Shown here piece by piece: positions 36,851 through 45,524 of a DNA stretch of 64,000 nt. How positions within the stretch are numbered: position 1 is the first letter of the stretch; every line of letters starts with the position of its first letter. The notes beneath the pieces were generated by a model, which was given only the letters and a program-made list of their open reading frames with translations, had not been told where the DNA came from and made no database searches. The DNA comes from Hyphomicrobiales bacterium (GTDB lineage Bacteria > Pseudomonadota > Alphaproteobacteria > Rhizobiales > Xanthobacteraceae), in contig WHTM01000001.1 in the NCBI GenBank assembly GCA_009377755.1, forward strand, positions 242,184 to 306,183. The letters are read 5' to 3'. The position numbers were made by a program, and so were the translations under genes.

Positions 36851-38401
36851 ATGACTGCACACGACCCAGCGGCCGGTCGCCGCAAATTGCTGCCGGCGCG
36901 CCGGCTCGCGCTGCTCGCTTCGGTGGCGGGTCTCGGCGCGGCGGTCCTGTTCGCCGGCCCGGGCGCCAACGGCCTCCGTGACGCGCTTGCTCCCTCGGCC
37001 GCTACGGCGCAGACCACGCAGCGGATCGCCGGCTTCGCCGACGTCGTCGCAAAGGTGAAGCCCGCCGTCGTCTCGGTTCGCGTGAAGATGAACGACGAGA
37101 AGACGCGCGGGATGACCGGCTTCAACGACGACAACGACGAAGAGTCCGGGCCGCGCTCGATGCCGCCGGGCATGGAGCAGTTCTTCCGCCGCTTCGGCAT
37201 GCCGATGCCGAACACGCCCAACACGCCCCGCGGTGAGCGCGGGCAGCGTAACTTCAGCATGTCGCAAGGCTCCGGCTTCTTCATCTCGGCCGACGGCTAC
37301 GTGGTCACCAACAACCACGTGGTCAGCAACGCCAAGACGGTCGAAATCACGACCGATGACGGCAAGTCCTACGACGCCAAGGTGGTCGGCAGCGACGCCA
37401 AGACCGACCTGGCCCTGCTCAAGGTCGATGGCCGCAGCGACTTTCCGTTTGTCACCCTGAACGGCACCAAGCCGCGTATCGGCGACTGGGTGATCGCCGT
37501 CGGCAATCCGTTCGGCCTCGGCGGCACGGTCACGGCGGGTATCATTTCCGCCGACGGCCGCGACATCGGCTCCGGGCCCTACGACGACTTCATCCAGATC
37601 GACGCCCCGGTCAATCGCGGCAATTCCGGCGGCCCGGCGTTCGACGCCAACGGCAACGTGATCGGCGTCACCACGGCGATCTTCTCGCCATCGGGCGGCT
37701 CGGTCGGCATCGGCTTTGCGATTCCGGCAGACACGGTGAAGAACGTCGTCGCGCAGCTCAAGGATGGAGGCCACGTGACGCGCGCCTGGATCGGCGTGCA
37801 GATTCAGCCGGTCACCAAGGACATCGCCGACAGCCTCGGCCTGAAGGAGGCCGAAGGTGCCCTCGTCGCCGAGCCGCAACCGGATGCTCCTGCCGCCAAG
37901 GCCGGCATCAAAGCGGGCGACGTGATCGTGTCCGTCAACGGTCAGGTCGTGAAGGACGCGCGCGGCCTCGCCAAGATGGTGGCGGGCATGAACCCCGACA
38001 GCACGGTCGAACTCGGCGTTCTGCGTGACGGCGCCAGGCAGATCGTGCCGGTCAAGCTCGCGCAGTTTCCGGAGGACCAGAAGCAAGCCAAAACCTCCCG
38101 CGACCAGCGCGACCAATCCAGCGGAGAGACCGGCGCGCTGGGCTTGACGCTCGCCCCGGCGGACGGCGCTGGCGCCAAGGGAGTCGTCGTCACCGGCGTC
38201 AACCCGAACGGCCCGGCGGCGGAACGCGGCTTCCGGCCCGGCGACATCATCCTCGAGGTGGCAGGCAAGCCGGTGTCGTCACCGAACGACGTGCGCAAGG
38301 CCATGGACGACGCGCGCAGCGGCGGCAAGAACACCGTACTGATGCGCGTCAAGTCGGAACAGGGCACGCGCTTCGTCGCCCTGCCGGCCGGCAAGGCGTA
38401 A
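36851..38401 (+). CDS. Do-family periplasmic serine protease (HtrA/DegP-like)
   Basis: A 516-residue envelope protease/chaperone. The start at 36851 is set by GGAGA upstream. The N-terminal hydrophobic segment (RLALLASVAGLGAAVLFAG) is a signal or anchor. The trypsin-like catalytic triad is His156 (TNNHVV), Asp186 (AKTDLALLK) and Ser259 (GNSGGP). Two PDZ domains follow, at about residues 300-390 and 415-505. An acidic, Met/Pro-rich insert (DDNDEESGPRSMPPGMEQF) precedes the protease domain. Single gene, convergent with the EutA-like gene. Confidence 0.95.
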   Translation: MTAHDPAAGRRKLLPARRLALLASVAGLGAAVLFAGPGANGLRDALAPSAATAQTTQRIAGFADVVAKVKPAVVSVRVKMNDEKTRGMTGFNDDNDEESGPRSMPPGMEQFFRRFGMPMPNTPNTPRGERGQRNFSMSQGSGFFISADGYVVTNNHVVSNAKTVEITTDDGKSYDAKVVGSDAKTDLALLKVDGRSDFPFVTLNGTKPRIGDWVIAVGNPFGLGGTVTAGIISADGRDIGSGPYDDFIQIDAPVNRGNSGGPAFDANGNVIGVTTAIFSPSGGSVGIGFAIPADTVKNVVAQLKDGGHVTRAWIGVQIQPVTKDIADSLGLKEAEGALVAEPQPDAPAAKAGIKAGDVIVSVNGQVVKDARGLAKMVAGMNPDSTVELGVLRDGARQIVPVKLAQFPEDQKQAKTSRDQRDQSSGETGALGLTLAPADGAGAKGVVVTGVNPNGPAAERGFRPGDIILEVAGKPVSSPNDVRKAMDDARSGGKNTVLMRVKSEQGTRFVALPAGKA

Positions 38402-38458
38402 GCGGCGTTCCTCGCACGCGGTGCATCACGCGCAGATGGTCCCGGGGTCCCACACCCT

Positions 38459-38480
38459 CCCTCCCCGCTTGCGGGGAGGG
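38459..38480. terminator. GC-rich hairpin between convergent genes
   Basis: A perfect 9-bp stem CCCTCCCCG-cttg-CGGGGAGGG located between the HtrA gene (plus) and the EutA-like gene (minus). It is a near copy of the hairpin at 18291-18314, inside a related repeat context (38402-38520). Confidence 0.5.
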
Positions 38481-38520
38481 TTAGGGTGAGGGCGGTGTGC
38501 TGCATCACGTCCGGGACCAC

Positions 38521-38641
38521 ATTCATGATGCCCGCCGGCAGCGTCTTGTATTCGCCGACACGCTCGATCGCTCGATCCGGCCCAGTCCACCATCACTGGC
38601 TCCGCCTTATCGAAGCCGATCGACTTCATGTAGAACAGCAT
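38521..38641 (-). pseudogene. Possible 5' remnant of a gene after the EutA-like gene
   Basis: Minus-strand ATGs at 38641 and 38629 overlap the end of the EutA-like gene; the one at 38629 forms an ATGA with its stop. They read MLFYMKSIGFDKAEPVMVDW before losing sense. In another frame the next bases read ERVGEYKTLPAGIMNVVPD, slightly like an aldehyde-dehydrogenase LPAGxxNVV motif. The stretch then runs into a dispersed repeat. This looks like a truncated, frameshifted gene start, but the fragment is short and could be chance. Confidence 0.3.
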
Positions 38642-40152
38642 GTGGCCGTTTTTCCCTTTCCGACGGACGCCGTTGCCGGAAAAACCAGCGATTTGATCAC
38701 GACCGGGACGGCGCCCGAGCTTTCCAGCATGCCCCCAATATCGATGAAGTCGAAGTCCTTCAGTTCGAGCCCGTCGATCGAAACGACCGGGTTCGACAGC
38801 CGCAGCTCGTCGCGGAAGTGGATGCCGATGAGACCGCCCACGTCGCCATCGCCTGCCAGAACCAGCGGACACCCGTGCGCGAGCTTGCCGGCCATCGCTG
38901 CCGCAATCCCGCGGCAGAACGTATCGAGCCGCGCAAACGTCGCCGACCCGCGCCAGGGCACAAAGATCGCGACCGGCGTGCCGGGATCGCCGAGTTCCAT
39001 GCGCTTGAGCACCGCCTCGATCGCCTGCGCCACGGCGCCCGCGTTGATCTCCTCCGCATTGAGCGGCAGCGGCGCCGCGATCACCGGCAAATTGCGCAGG
39101 GGCAGCACGTCGAGCGGCGAGACATAGATGGTGCTGCCGCTGACCTGCGTCGTGTATTGCGAGGCGCCGATCACGGTCGCGCGGATGCCCTCGCTCGGCG
39201 GCTCGATGCGCGGACCCCAACGCTCGACCCGCTCGCGGATCGCAGCCGCCAACAGCGGCCCCAGATCGTCGAAGCGCTCCGCCTCGCGCCCGTAGATGTA
39301 TTCGGCAACACCGCCTGAGAATGTCACCGCCTCAATTGTGCCGCGACCGGTCAACGGATCGAGTCGCAACAGGCTGTTGCTGCCGAGCGTCGGCGCACCG
39401 CCGCGCATCGCATCGAACAGGCCATCGGACATGCGCGCCGCCAACGCCTTGGCGGAATCCGGGGCGAGCATGGCACCGAGTTCCAGCGAGAGGCCAAGCT
39501 CTTCGCCGAACCGCTGCCCGGCCTCCTCCAGCCGCGTCACTCGGCCTGCGGCATCGAAACAGACCAGCCGCGCCCCGACGTCGAGCGCAGTGAGGTCGGC
39601 GACCTGGCCGTCGACGCAGACCGCGAGCTTGGAGGTGCCACCGCCGACGTCGATGTTCATCACCGTGGCCTTGTCACGGATCGAGCGCGCCACCGCGCCG
39701 GAGCCATACGCCGCCATGGTCGTCTCCAGGCTGTCGCCGGCGCTGACGGCCACCATCTTCCCCGCCTGCCGGGCGAACAACTCGCCGATCGCCCGCGCAT
39801 TACTGCGGCGTACCGCGACCCCGGTGAGGATCAGCGCCCCGGTGTCGATCTCGTCGGGATCGACGTCGGCGTACTTGTATTGCTTCTCGATGAAGGCGCC
39901 GAGCGCCACCGCATCGATGGTGTCGCCCTCGGTGTAGGGCGTGAGCAGGATATCGGACTCGAAGAAGGTTTCGCGAACGGTGACGACATAGCGGCTATCG
40001 TGGCGTTCCAACAGGATGCGAGAGAATACCAGATGCGAGGTCGAGGAGCCGATGTCGACGCCGACGCTGAGCACGACGATCTCGTCCTCGCGCTCTAGCG
40101 TCCGTCCGGTCGAGGAGAAGAAGATGCGTCCGCCTTGGTCGTCGGTGGTCAT
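38626..40152 (-). CDS. EutA-like protein (ethanolamine ammonia-lyase reactivase family)
   Basis: A 508-residue ASKHA-fold protein. In enterobacteria EutA frees inactivated cobalamin from ethanolamine ammonia-lyase using ATP. Motifs seen are VGVDIGSSTSHLVFSR, NIDVGGGTSKLAV, FSGGVAEYIYGRE and FVPWRGSATFARL. The start MTTDDQGGRIFF at 40152 avoids the repeat-derived longer frame. No eutB/eutC or B12 gene is in the window, so it may serve another radical-B12 enzyme or a lyase elsewhere. A possible gene remnant overlaps its 3' end. Confidence 0.82.
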   Translation of the reverse strand: MTTDDQGGRIFFSSTGRTLEREDEIVVLSVGVDIGSSTSHLVFSRILLERHDSRYVVTVRETFFESDILLTPYTEGDTIDAVALGAFIEKQYKYADVDPDEIDTGALILTGVAVRRSNARAIGELFARQAGKMVAVSAGDSLETTMAAYGSGAVARSIRDKATVMNIDVGGGTSKLAVCVDGQVADLTALDVGARLVCFDAAGRVTRLEEAGQRFGEELGLSLELGAMLAPDSAKALAARMSDGLFDAMRGGAPTLGSNSLLRLDPLTGRGTIEAVTFSGGVAEYIYGREAERFDDLGPLLAAAIRERVERWGPRIEPPSEGIRATVIGASQYTTQVSGSTIYVSPLDVLPLRNLPVIAAPLPLNAEEINAGAVAQAIEAVLKRMELGDPGTPVAIFVPWRGSATFARLDTFCRGIAAAMAGKLAHGCPLVLAGDGDVGGLIGIHFRDELRLSNPVVSIDGLELKDFDFIDIGGMLESSGAVPVVIKSLVFPATASVGKGKTATCCST

Positions 40153-40165
40153 GATCGCACCCGCG

Positions 40166-40252
40166 TCATGGCCGGGCCTGTCCCGGCCATCCACGTCTTT
40201 GTGTGCGGGTCGGTTCCAAAGACGTGGATGCCCGCGACAAGCGCGGGCATGA
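40166..40252. repeat. Palindromic intergenic repeat
   Basis: Nested inverted repeats TCATGGCCGGG/CCCGGCCAT, then CCACGTCTTTG ... CAAAGACGTGG and CCCGCG/CGCGGG. It lies between the EutA-like gene and the upstream bicupin gene, both on the minus strand. Confidence 0.65.
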
Positions 40253-40281
40253 CGATGCTGAGTCTGCGGCGAGACGCACCA

Positions 40282-41499
40282 TCACTCCTTCGGCAGCTCG
40301 CCCTTGTAATCCTTGCTGTAGAATTCCGGGTTCATCCGGTTCTGCGCGCCGTTCTTGGCGAGCATGGATTCGTATTCCTCGCGGATGAATGGATCCTCCA
40401 TCCAATAGGGAATCGACGTCCCGCCTTCGGTCAGGTCCATGCCGGTATAGTCGGTGTGTTGCTCACCGGGCGGGCCGGGCTCGCGTCCCGGCGAGTGTGG
40501 GCCGAACCAGGCGGTGAGCCGCAACGGCTCCTTCGACACGCCGAAATGCTGGTGGTACCAGCGCAAGCCGCCGGGCGCTGCCGACACCATGCCGACCGGC
40601 TCGTAGTCGACGCGCTTGACCTGGTCGGCATGGCCGTCCTTCCACGGCGTGACGCCGTAGCGCTCCGGCCAGGTGCAGGTATAGCCCTTGCCTTGCAGGC
40701 AGATCAGCACCGCCGCGGAGGTGTGCGCGTGCGCCTTCGAATAGCGGCCGTTCTCGTGCTGGCCGATCCAGAGATAAAAGGTATTGTCGGTCATGAACGG
40801 CTCGACGCGCCGGTAGCCGGGCGAACGGCGATTATCGAGCGGCAGGTCACAGTTCACGATGTCGGGAATGAAGTTGGTGCGCCGCATGGCAAGGCCGCGC
40901 ACCGGGTCTGGCTCGATCTCGTCCCGGTACTTGTAGAAGTCGTCGGCGCCGCTGAAGCGGTCGCGGAACTGGAACGGACAGTTGAAGACCGCGTCCACGT
41001 TATTGAGGAGGTTGAGCAGATTGGGCGCGGTAGTGCCGCCGAGCAGCAGCGCCGGGCTTGAACTGGCATTGACGATGCGATGCCAGGCGTTCACCGGAAT
41101 CGAGAACAGCGAGCCCGCCTGCCACTCGAACACGTGCCGCTTGCTGTCGGCGTCGAGCCAGACTTCCGTCGTGCCGCGGCCCTCGACGACGTAGTAGACC
41201 TCCTCGTAGAGGTGCCGCTCGGCGTTGAGCGCGCCGGCGCCGGGCACTTCGACGACATAGCAGCCCCATTTTCCCTCGGTCCCATAGAGCTGAATGTAGG
41301 TGCCGCGGCCGCCAAGCCGCTTCCAGGGCGCGAGCGGCAGGTTCTGCACCTTGCTCACACCGATGCCGCGGACGATCGGGATGCCTTCCGATTCCATGAA
41401 CAGGTCGTAGGGCGTCTTCGGCCGTCCGAACTTCCCGAAGCCGGCGCGCTTGCCGCCGGCCGGCTCATGCCAATGCGTCTGGCCGGGCAGATCGTGCAT
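40282..41499 (-). CDS. Bicupin protein, gentisate-dioxygenase-like
   Basis: A 405-residue protein with two cupin domains. The first (HLYEEVYYVVEGRGTTEVW, then VNAWHRIVN) carries a full metal-binding set. The second is around KAHAHTSAAVLICLQGKGYT. GGGAGACG fixes the start MHDLPGQTHWHEP at 41499; the frame stays open upstream to about 42700 across the MFS gene but is spurious there. Bicupins of this size include gentisate and 1-hydroxy-2-naphthoate dioxygenases, so ring cleavage is a candidate role. It is divergent from the MFS carrier with about 120 bases between. Confidence 0.8.
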   Translation of the reverse strand: MHDLPGQTHWHEPAGGKRAGFGKFGRPKTPYDLFMESEGIPIVRGIGVSKVQNLPLAPWKRLGGRGTYIQLYGTEGKWGCYVVEVPGAGALNAERHLYEEVYYVVEGRGTTEVWLDADSKRHVFEWQAGSLFSIPVNAWHRIVNASSSPALLLGGTTAPNLLNLLNNVDAVFNCPFQFRDRFSGADDFYKYRDEIEPDPVRGLAMRRTNFIPDIVNCDLPLDNRRSPGYRRVEPFMTDNTFYLWIGQHENGRYSKAHAHTSAAVLICLQGKGYTCTWPERYGVTPWKDGHADQVKRVDYEPVGMVSAAPGGLRWYHQHFGVSKEPLRLTAWFGPHSPGREPGPPGEQHTDYTGMDLTEGGTSIPYWMEDPFIREEYESMLAKNGAQNRMNPEFYSKDYKGELPKE

Positions 41500-41622
41500 G
41501 AGCGTCTCCCGCTCGTGAATACCTGCTCCCGAGTAGCACGCGATTGCGTTGACTTCCACCCACCGTAGAATGCCCGGCGTCCTACCCAAGCCCGCCGTGC
41601 CGGCGCGGCGGAGCCCGAGCCA

Positions 41623-42816
41623 ATGATTCCGGCGAGCCTGGCTACCCTCCTGTTCCTGCTGTGGCTGGCGGGAAATGGAACCCGCCTGACGATCCTGGCG
41701 ATTCCGCCGATCATTCCGCAGGTCCGGATGGACCTTGGGCTGTCCGAGACCGAGGTGGGCATCGTTTCCGGCCTGCCGGCGGTGCTGTTCGCATTCGCTG
41801 CGGTTCCCGGCGCGCTGCTGATCGCGCGGTTCGGCGCATTGCAGACACTCATCTTCGGCCTCCTGGTCGGCGCCGCCGCGGCGGCGCTGCGCGCCATCAG
41901 CCCCGACGTGTTCATCCTCTACCTCACCACCATCGGCGCAGCTCTCGGCGTCTCGGTGATGCACGTGGCATTGCCGCCGCTGGTGCGCGAATGGCTGCCG
42001 CAACGGATTCCGTTCGCGACCGCCGTCTACACCAACGGCCTGCTGGTCGGGGAAATCCTTCCTGTCGCCATGATGCTTCCCATCGTGATGCCGCTGGTCG
42101 GCGGCAGCTGGCGCGCCGGCCTCGTGGTCTGGGCGGTACCGCTGGTGCTGATTGCCGTCGCCCTTCTCGCGTTCGCGCCGCGGCAGCAACGCACCGAGGG
42201 ACCCGCGACCGCGACCCCACGGCGCTGGTGGCCCGACTGGCACAACGGCATCATCTGGCGCCTCGGCCTGATGCTCGGCAGCATCAATGCGATTTATTTC
42301 GCGACCAATGCGTTTCTGCCGGATTACCTGCATTCCCTCGGCCGCGACGATTTGATCACCGCCGCGCTGACTGCGCTCAATCTCGGGCAGCTTCCCGCCT
42401 CGCTGCTGCTGCTGGCGATTGCCGGACGCCTGCAACGGCGAGCCTGGCCCTATGTCGCCGCGGCGGCGCTCTCCCTGATCGGATTCGCCGGTATCTTCAC
42501 CGGCAACGGTGTCTGGATCGTCACCGGCTGCACGCTGCTCGGCTTCTCCGCCGCCGGCATTCTCGTGCTGATGCTGGCGCTGCCGCCGATGCTCAGCGCG
42601 CCCGAGGATGTGCCACGCACGACCGCCGCGATGTTCACGATCAGCTATAGCTGCGCGGTGATTGTGCCGATCATCAGCGGCTTCGCCTGGGACATGACGC
42701 ACGTCCCCGCGGTCGCCTTCATACCGATTGCGCTATGTCCGTTCGTGCTCGCGGGGTTTGCGTTGACCTTCGACTTCCGCAGCGAGAAGGGATGGTATGT
42801 GGCGAGGCCCATTTAG
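41623..42816 (+). CDS. MFS transporter (CynX/NimT-like)
   Basis: A 397-residue inner-membrane carrier with about twelve hydrophobic segments. It has the loop-2/3 region ALLIARFGALQTLIFGLLVG and a cytoplasmic centre (RQQRTEGPATATPRRWWPDW) between two six-helix halves. The pattern RLTILAIPPIIPQVRMDLGLSE at the N-terminus is typical of cyanate/nitroimidazole-type MFS proteins (CynX/NimT). It probably moves an organic anion for the adjacent catabolic genes, an inference from position only. Confidence 0.88.
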   Translation: MIPASLATLLFLLWLAGNGTRLTILAIPPIIPQVRMDLGLSETEVGIVSGLPAVLFAFAAVPGALLIARFGALQTLIFGLLVGAAAAALRAISPDVFILYLTTIGAALGVSVMHVALPPLVREWLPQRIPFATAVYTNGLLVGEILPVAMMLPIVMPLVGGSWRAGLVVWAVPLVLIAVALLAFAPRQQRTEGPATATPRRWWPDWHNGIIWRLGLMLGSINAIYFATNAFLPDYLHSLGRDDLITAALTALNLGQLPASLLLLAIAGRLQRRAWPYVAAAALSLIGFAGIFTGNGVWIVTGCTLLGFSAAGILVLMLALPPMLSAPEDVPRTTAAMFTISYSCAVIVPIISGFAWDMTHVPAVAFIPIALCPFVLAGFALTFDFRSEKGWYVARPI

Positions 42817-42817
42817 T

Positions 42818-42863
42818 TGTCATCCCGGCCAAGGCCGCGAAGCGGCCGCGAGCCGGGATGACA
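42818..42863. terminator. Bidirectional hairpin TGTCATCCCGGC
   Basis: Perfect outer arms TGTCATCCCGGC/GCCGGGATGACA with an internal GCCGCG/CGGC palindrome. It lies in the 60-base gap between convergent MFS and NMT1-like genes, where it likely terminates transcription from both sides. It also resembles the dispersed ATGCCGGG repeats of the window. Confidence 0.6.
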
Positions 42864-42876
42864 GCCGCGAGAGCAA

Positions 42877-43797
42877 TTACGATGTCCACAAATCGCGGAA
42901 CTGCGTCGCCACCACCTGCTCGTACGGCACATGGCCCTTGAGGATGCCGATATCACGGGCGAACCGGTTCATTCCGGCGACGAAGTCTTCCGAGATGGTC
43001 GCGTCGTAGTAGGGCAGGTCGCGGCGGATCAGCTCGGCAATCAGCGCCGCCTCCGACGGCGGGAACAGCGTGTTGCCGACCTCGGTCGCCCGCGCGACGT
43101 TCTGCTTCAGCGCTGCATGCGTCTTGACGATCGCGCGAACCGCCGCGGCGGCCACGTCCGGTGAGCGCTCTATCAGTGCATCAGACGTGGCAATCGAGGC
43201 CATGGTGTAGTTGAAGGCGGGTTTGGGTCCGTCCCCACGACGAACATCGAGGAGGACCGTACCGATACCGCGCCTCACCGCAACCTCCGTCCCCATTCCG
43301 TTCGCCCAGAATCCGTCGATCTTGCGTTCTTCCAACGCCTTCGCGGCGCTGACGCCGAAATTGATGGTGCCGGGCACTCCCGGCACCGGCGCGATCGTCA
43401 CGTTATCGCGATCAAGGTCGATGCCGGCTTCGATCAGCAATCGGCGCAGGCCCAGCCCGACCCACGGTGCGGCGCCGATGCGGCGCCCCTTGACCACATC
43501 GAGGCCGCCGCGTTGCGCGCCGAAATCCTTGTGCATGACCAGGAACCAGTACATCCCCTGTCCCTGCGCGCAGATCAGCTTGACGCCCTCCCATTCCGGA
43601 TAGGCGGCGAGCGCCGAATGTGCCGATCCGCCGACGAAATCCACCGCGCCGTCGCGCATCGCCTGATAGGCCGCTTCGACCGGGGCGATCATTTGCAGCT
43701 CGACCTCGAGCCCCACGTCCCGAAAAAAGCCGAGCTCGACCGCTGCCTGCGCCGGAAAGTACGAATTGGAAATCATGTCCGGTACGGCGAGCTTCAT
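42877..43797 (-). CDS. NMT1-like solute-binding-domain protein without signal peptide (operon end)
   Basis: A 306-residue protein with a NitT/TauT-type binding fold (MKLAVPDMISNSYFPAQAAVELGFFRDVGLEVEL, AAYQAMRDGAVDFVGGSAH, VKGRRIGAAPWVGLGLRRLL). It starts directly with the first beta strand, so there is no signal peptide and it should be cytoplasmic. Its ATG overlaps the UbiD stop by four bases (ATGA), tying its synthesis to the decarboxylase. No ABC ATPase or permease is nearby. A ligand-sensing or enzymatic role is possible. Confidence 0.78.
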   Translation of the reverse strand: MKLAVPDMISNSYFPAQAAVELGFFRDVGLEVELQMIAPVEAAYQAMRDGAVDFVGGSAHSALAAYPEWEGVKLICAQGQGMYWFLVMHKDFGAQRGGLDVVKGRRIGAAPWVGLGLRRLLIEAGIDLDRDNVTIAPVPGVPGTINFGVSAAKALEERKIDGFWANGMGTEVAVRRGIGTVLLDVRRGDGPKPAFNYTMASIATSDALIERSPDVAAAAVRAIVKTHAALKQNVARATEVGNTLFPPSEAALIAELIRRDLPYYDATISEDFVAGMNRFARDIGILKGHVPYEQVVATQFRDLWTS

Positions 43798-45524
43798 GGG
43801 TCGTTTCCATCCAACTCAGGCGTCGCGTTGCCGGTGTCGTCTGCTTCCTGCGGGCCGTGTGCCACCGGCGTGTTCATGGCGACGTCGCTGCGGCGCTGCT
43901 GTGCCAGGATATCGCCGAGGGCGAAATATTCGCCGGCGGTCGCCATCCGCGCCTGCCGGTCCAGTTCCTCCGGCCAATGGCCGAGATCGTAGCCGTGCCA
44001 CGGCGCCTGCGGCTTGAGCGGCGGCAGGCCGAGGCGCTCCCACAAACGCCGCGCGTTCTCCATGAACTCGCGCTTCGGCAGCGCGACCGGCGCATACGTC
44101 GACTTGAGTATGGCGTTGATGAGGACGGCCGCGCTCTCGCCGCCGTCGCGCGGCCCGCGTGGGCCGTGCCCGGGGTCCTTGTGCGGCAACACGTGCAAAT
44201 CGTATTGCGGCTGGCACCGATACGACATCGCCCACAGCAGGGAATCGGCATTCTCCGGATCGATATCCTCGTCGACGGCGACGATCCACTTCCCGGCAAA
44301 GCGGTGCAGCGTCGCCGCTCCGTGCAGCGCCCGCCAGACTTCCGTCGGCGGCGTGCCGCGTGCGAACTGAATCGCAATGACTGCGTAGAGGCTGGTCAGC
44401 GGCTCGTGCATTGATACGCGCTTGACGCCGCGGATGCCGAGCTTTGCCTGCAAGTGATTCAAGAATACGGGCTCCATCGCCACTTTGCGGATCACGCTCG
44501 ATTCGCTCGGCGTGACCTGGCTGACGAACGAGGTGAGGATCGCATGCCGCCGGCGGGTGATCGCCGTCACCTCCATGACGGCGTTGTACTCCTGCAGATT
44601 GACGTAGCCGTGCGACTCGCCGAACGGCGCCTCCGGTTCCAACACGTGGGTATCGATGAAGCCCTCGATGACGATCTCGGCTTCCGCCGGCACCAAGAGC
44701 TCGACGGTGAGCGCGCGCACCACGTTGATCGGCCCGCCTGCGATCGCGCCGGCCACGGCGATCTCATCGAGATCGAGCGGCATCTTCTGCACAGCCGCGT
44801 AGGAGACGACGGGCGGGCAGCCAACCACCACAGCGCACGGCATCGGCTCGCCGCGCGCACGATATTTCTCCCAGTGCGCATAGATGCCCGCGCGCAGTTC
44901 CACCGACGGATTCATCCCGAGCCGGCGCCGCGTCTTGAGTTGGCCACGGTAGTTGCCGACGTTCTGGATACCGGTGTCGGGGTCCTTGGTGATGAAATGG
45001 CCGGCGGAGAGGTACGGCGCGTTGTCCCAGCCGGGCGTGGAAATCGGCACCGGCAATCCGTCGAGGCCGAGCCCGTCCTCGTCGAGCGCGCCGCCGACGA
45101 TCTCGATCTCACGACACGGCGCATCGGTGACGATGCACGGGGGGATCGGCGCCGCCATCGCCGTGATCCAGGTCGCGCCGATCTGATCGAGCGGCTTGCC
45201 GAAGCCGATGCGGTAGACCTCGCGATTGGCGGCAAGCCCCGCAACAAGCACGGCGATGTCGTAGCGGCGGCCCTTGGAGTCGGTCGGCTGTGTGAACAGG
45301 AAGGCCTTGCGGTCCGGTTCCTCGATGCCGCCGCGGAACTGCCACCGCACCAGCGGGTGCATTTCCGTGTCCTTGTTGACCGGCTCGTCGACGACGACCA
45401 GCAAACCGGCTTGCGCCAGCGCCAGCACGTGCTCGTGCAGGTCGGCATAGGTGCGGGAATTGCCGGTGACGTCGCCCCGATAGCGGTCCAGCGCGGGAGA
45501 CAGTCCGCGGCGGCCCTCGATCAT
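43794..45524 (-). CDS. UbiD-family decarboxylase
   Basis: A 576-residue prenylated-FMN-dependent (de)carboxylase of aromatic or alpha,beta-unsaturated acids. Family segments seen are NVGNYRGQLKTRRRLGMN (prFMN site), VVGCPPVVSYAA and LEPEAPFGESHGYV with its conserved Glu, followed by TPSESSVIRKVAMEP. The charged DEDIDPEN region follows. It needs a UbiX-type prFMN synthase, which is not encoded here. Start and stop overlap its neighbours (ATGA both sides), so FAD hydroxylase, UbiD and NMT1-like protein are translated as one chain. This suggests hydroxylation plus decarboxylation of one aromatic acid. Confidence 0.92.
   Translation of the reverse strand: MIEGRRGLSPALDRYRGDVTGNSRTYADLHEHVLALAQAGLLVVVDEPVNKDTEMHPLVRWQFRGGIEEPDRKAFLFTQPTDSKGRRYDIAVLVAGLAANREVYRIGFGKPLDQIGATWITAMAAPIPPCIVTDAPCREIEIVGGALDEDGLGLDGLPVPISTPGWDNAPYLSAGHFITKDPDTGIQNVGNYRGQLKTRRRLGMNPSVELRAGIYAHWEKYRARGEPMPCAVVVGCPPVVSYAAVQKMPLDLDEIAVAGAIAGGPINVVRALTVELLVPAEAEIVIEGFIDTHVLEPEAPFGESHGYVNLQEYNAVMEVTAITRRRHAILTSFVSQVTPSESSVIRKVAMEPVFLNHLQAKLGIRGVKRVSMHEPLTSLYAVIAIQFARGTPPTEVWRALHGAATLHRFAGKWIVAVDEDIDPENADSLLWAMSYRCQPQYDLHVLPHKDPGHGPRGPRDGGESAAVLINAILKSTYAPVALPKREFMENARRLWERLGLPPLKPQAPWHGYDLGHWPEELDRQARMATAGEYFALGDILAQQRRSDVAMNTPVAHGPQEADDTGNATPELDGNDP

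Noticed and set aside
41500..42702. Minus-strand frame extending the bicupin gene by about 400 codons across the MFS gene
   Set aside because: The extension is Gln/Arg/Asp-rich, antisense to a clear MFS transporter, and a good ribosome site sits at 41499.
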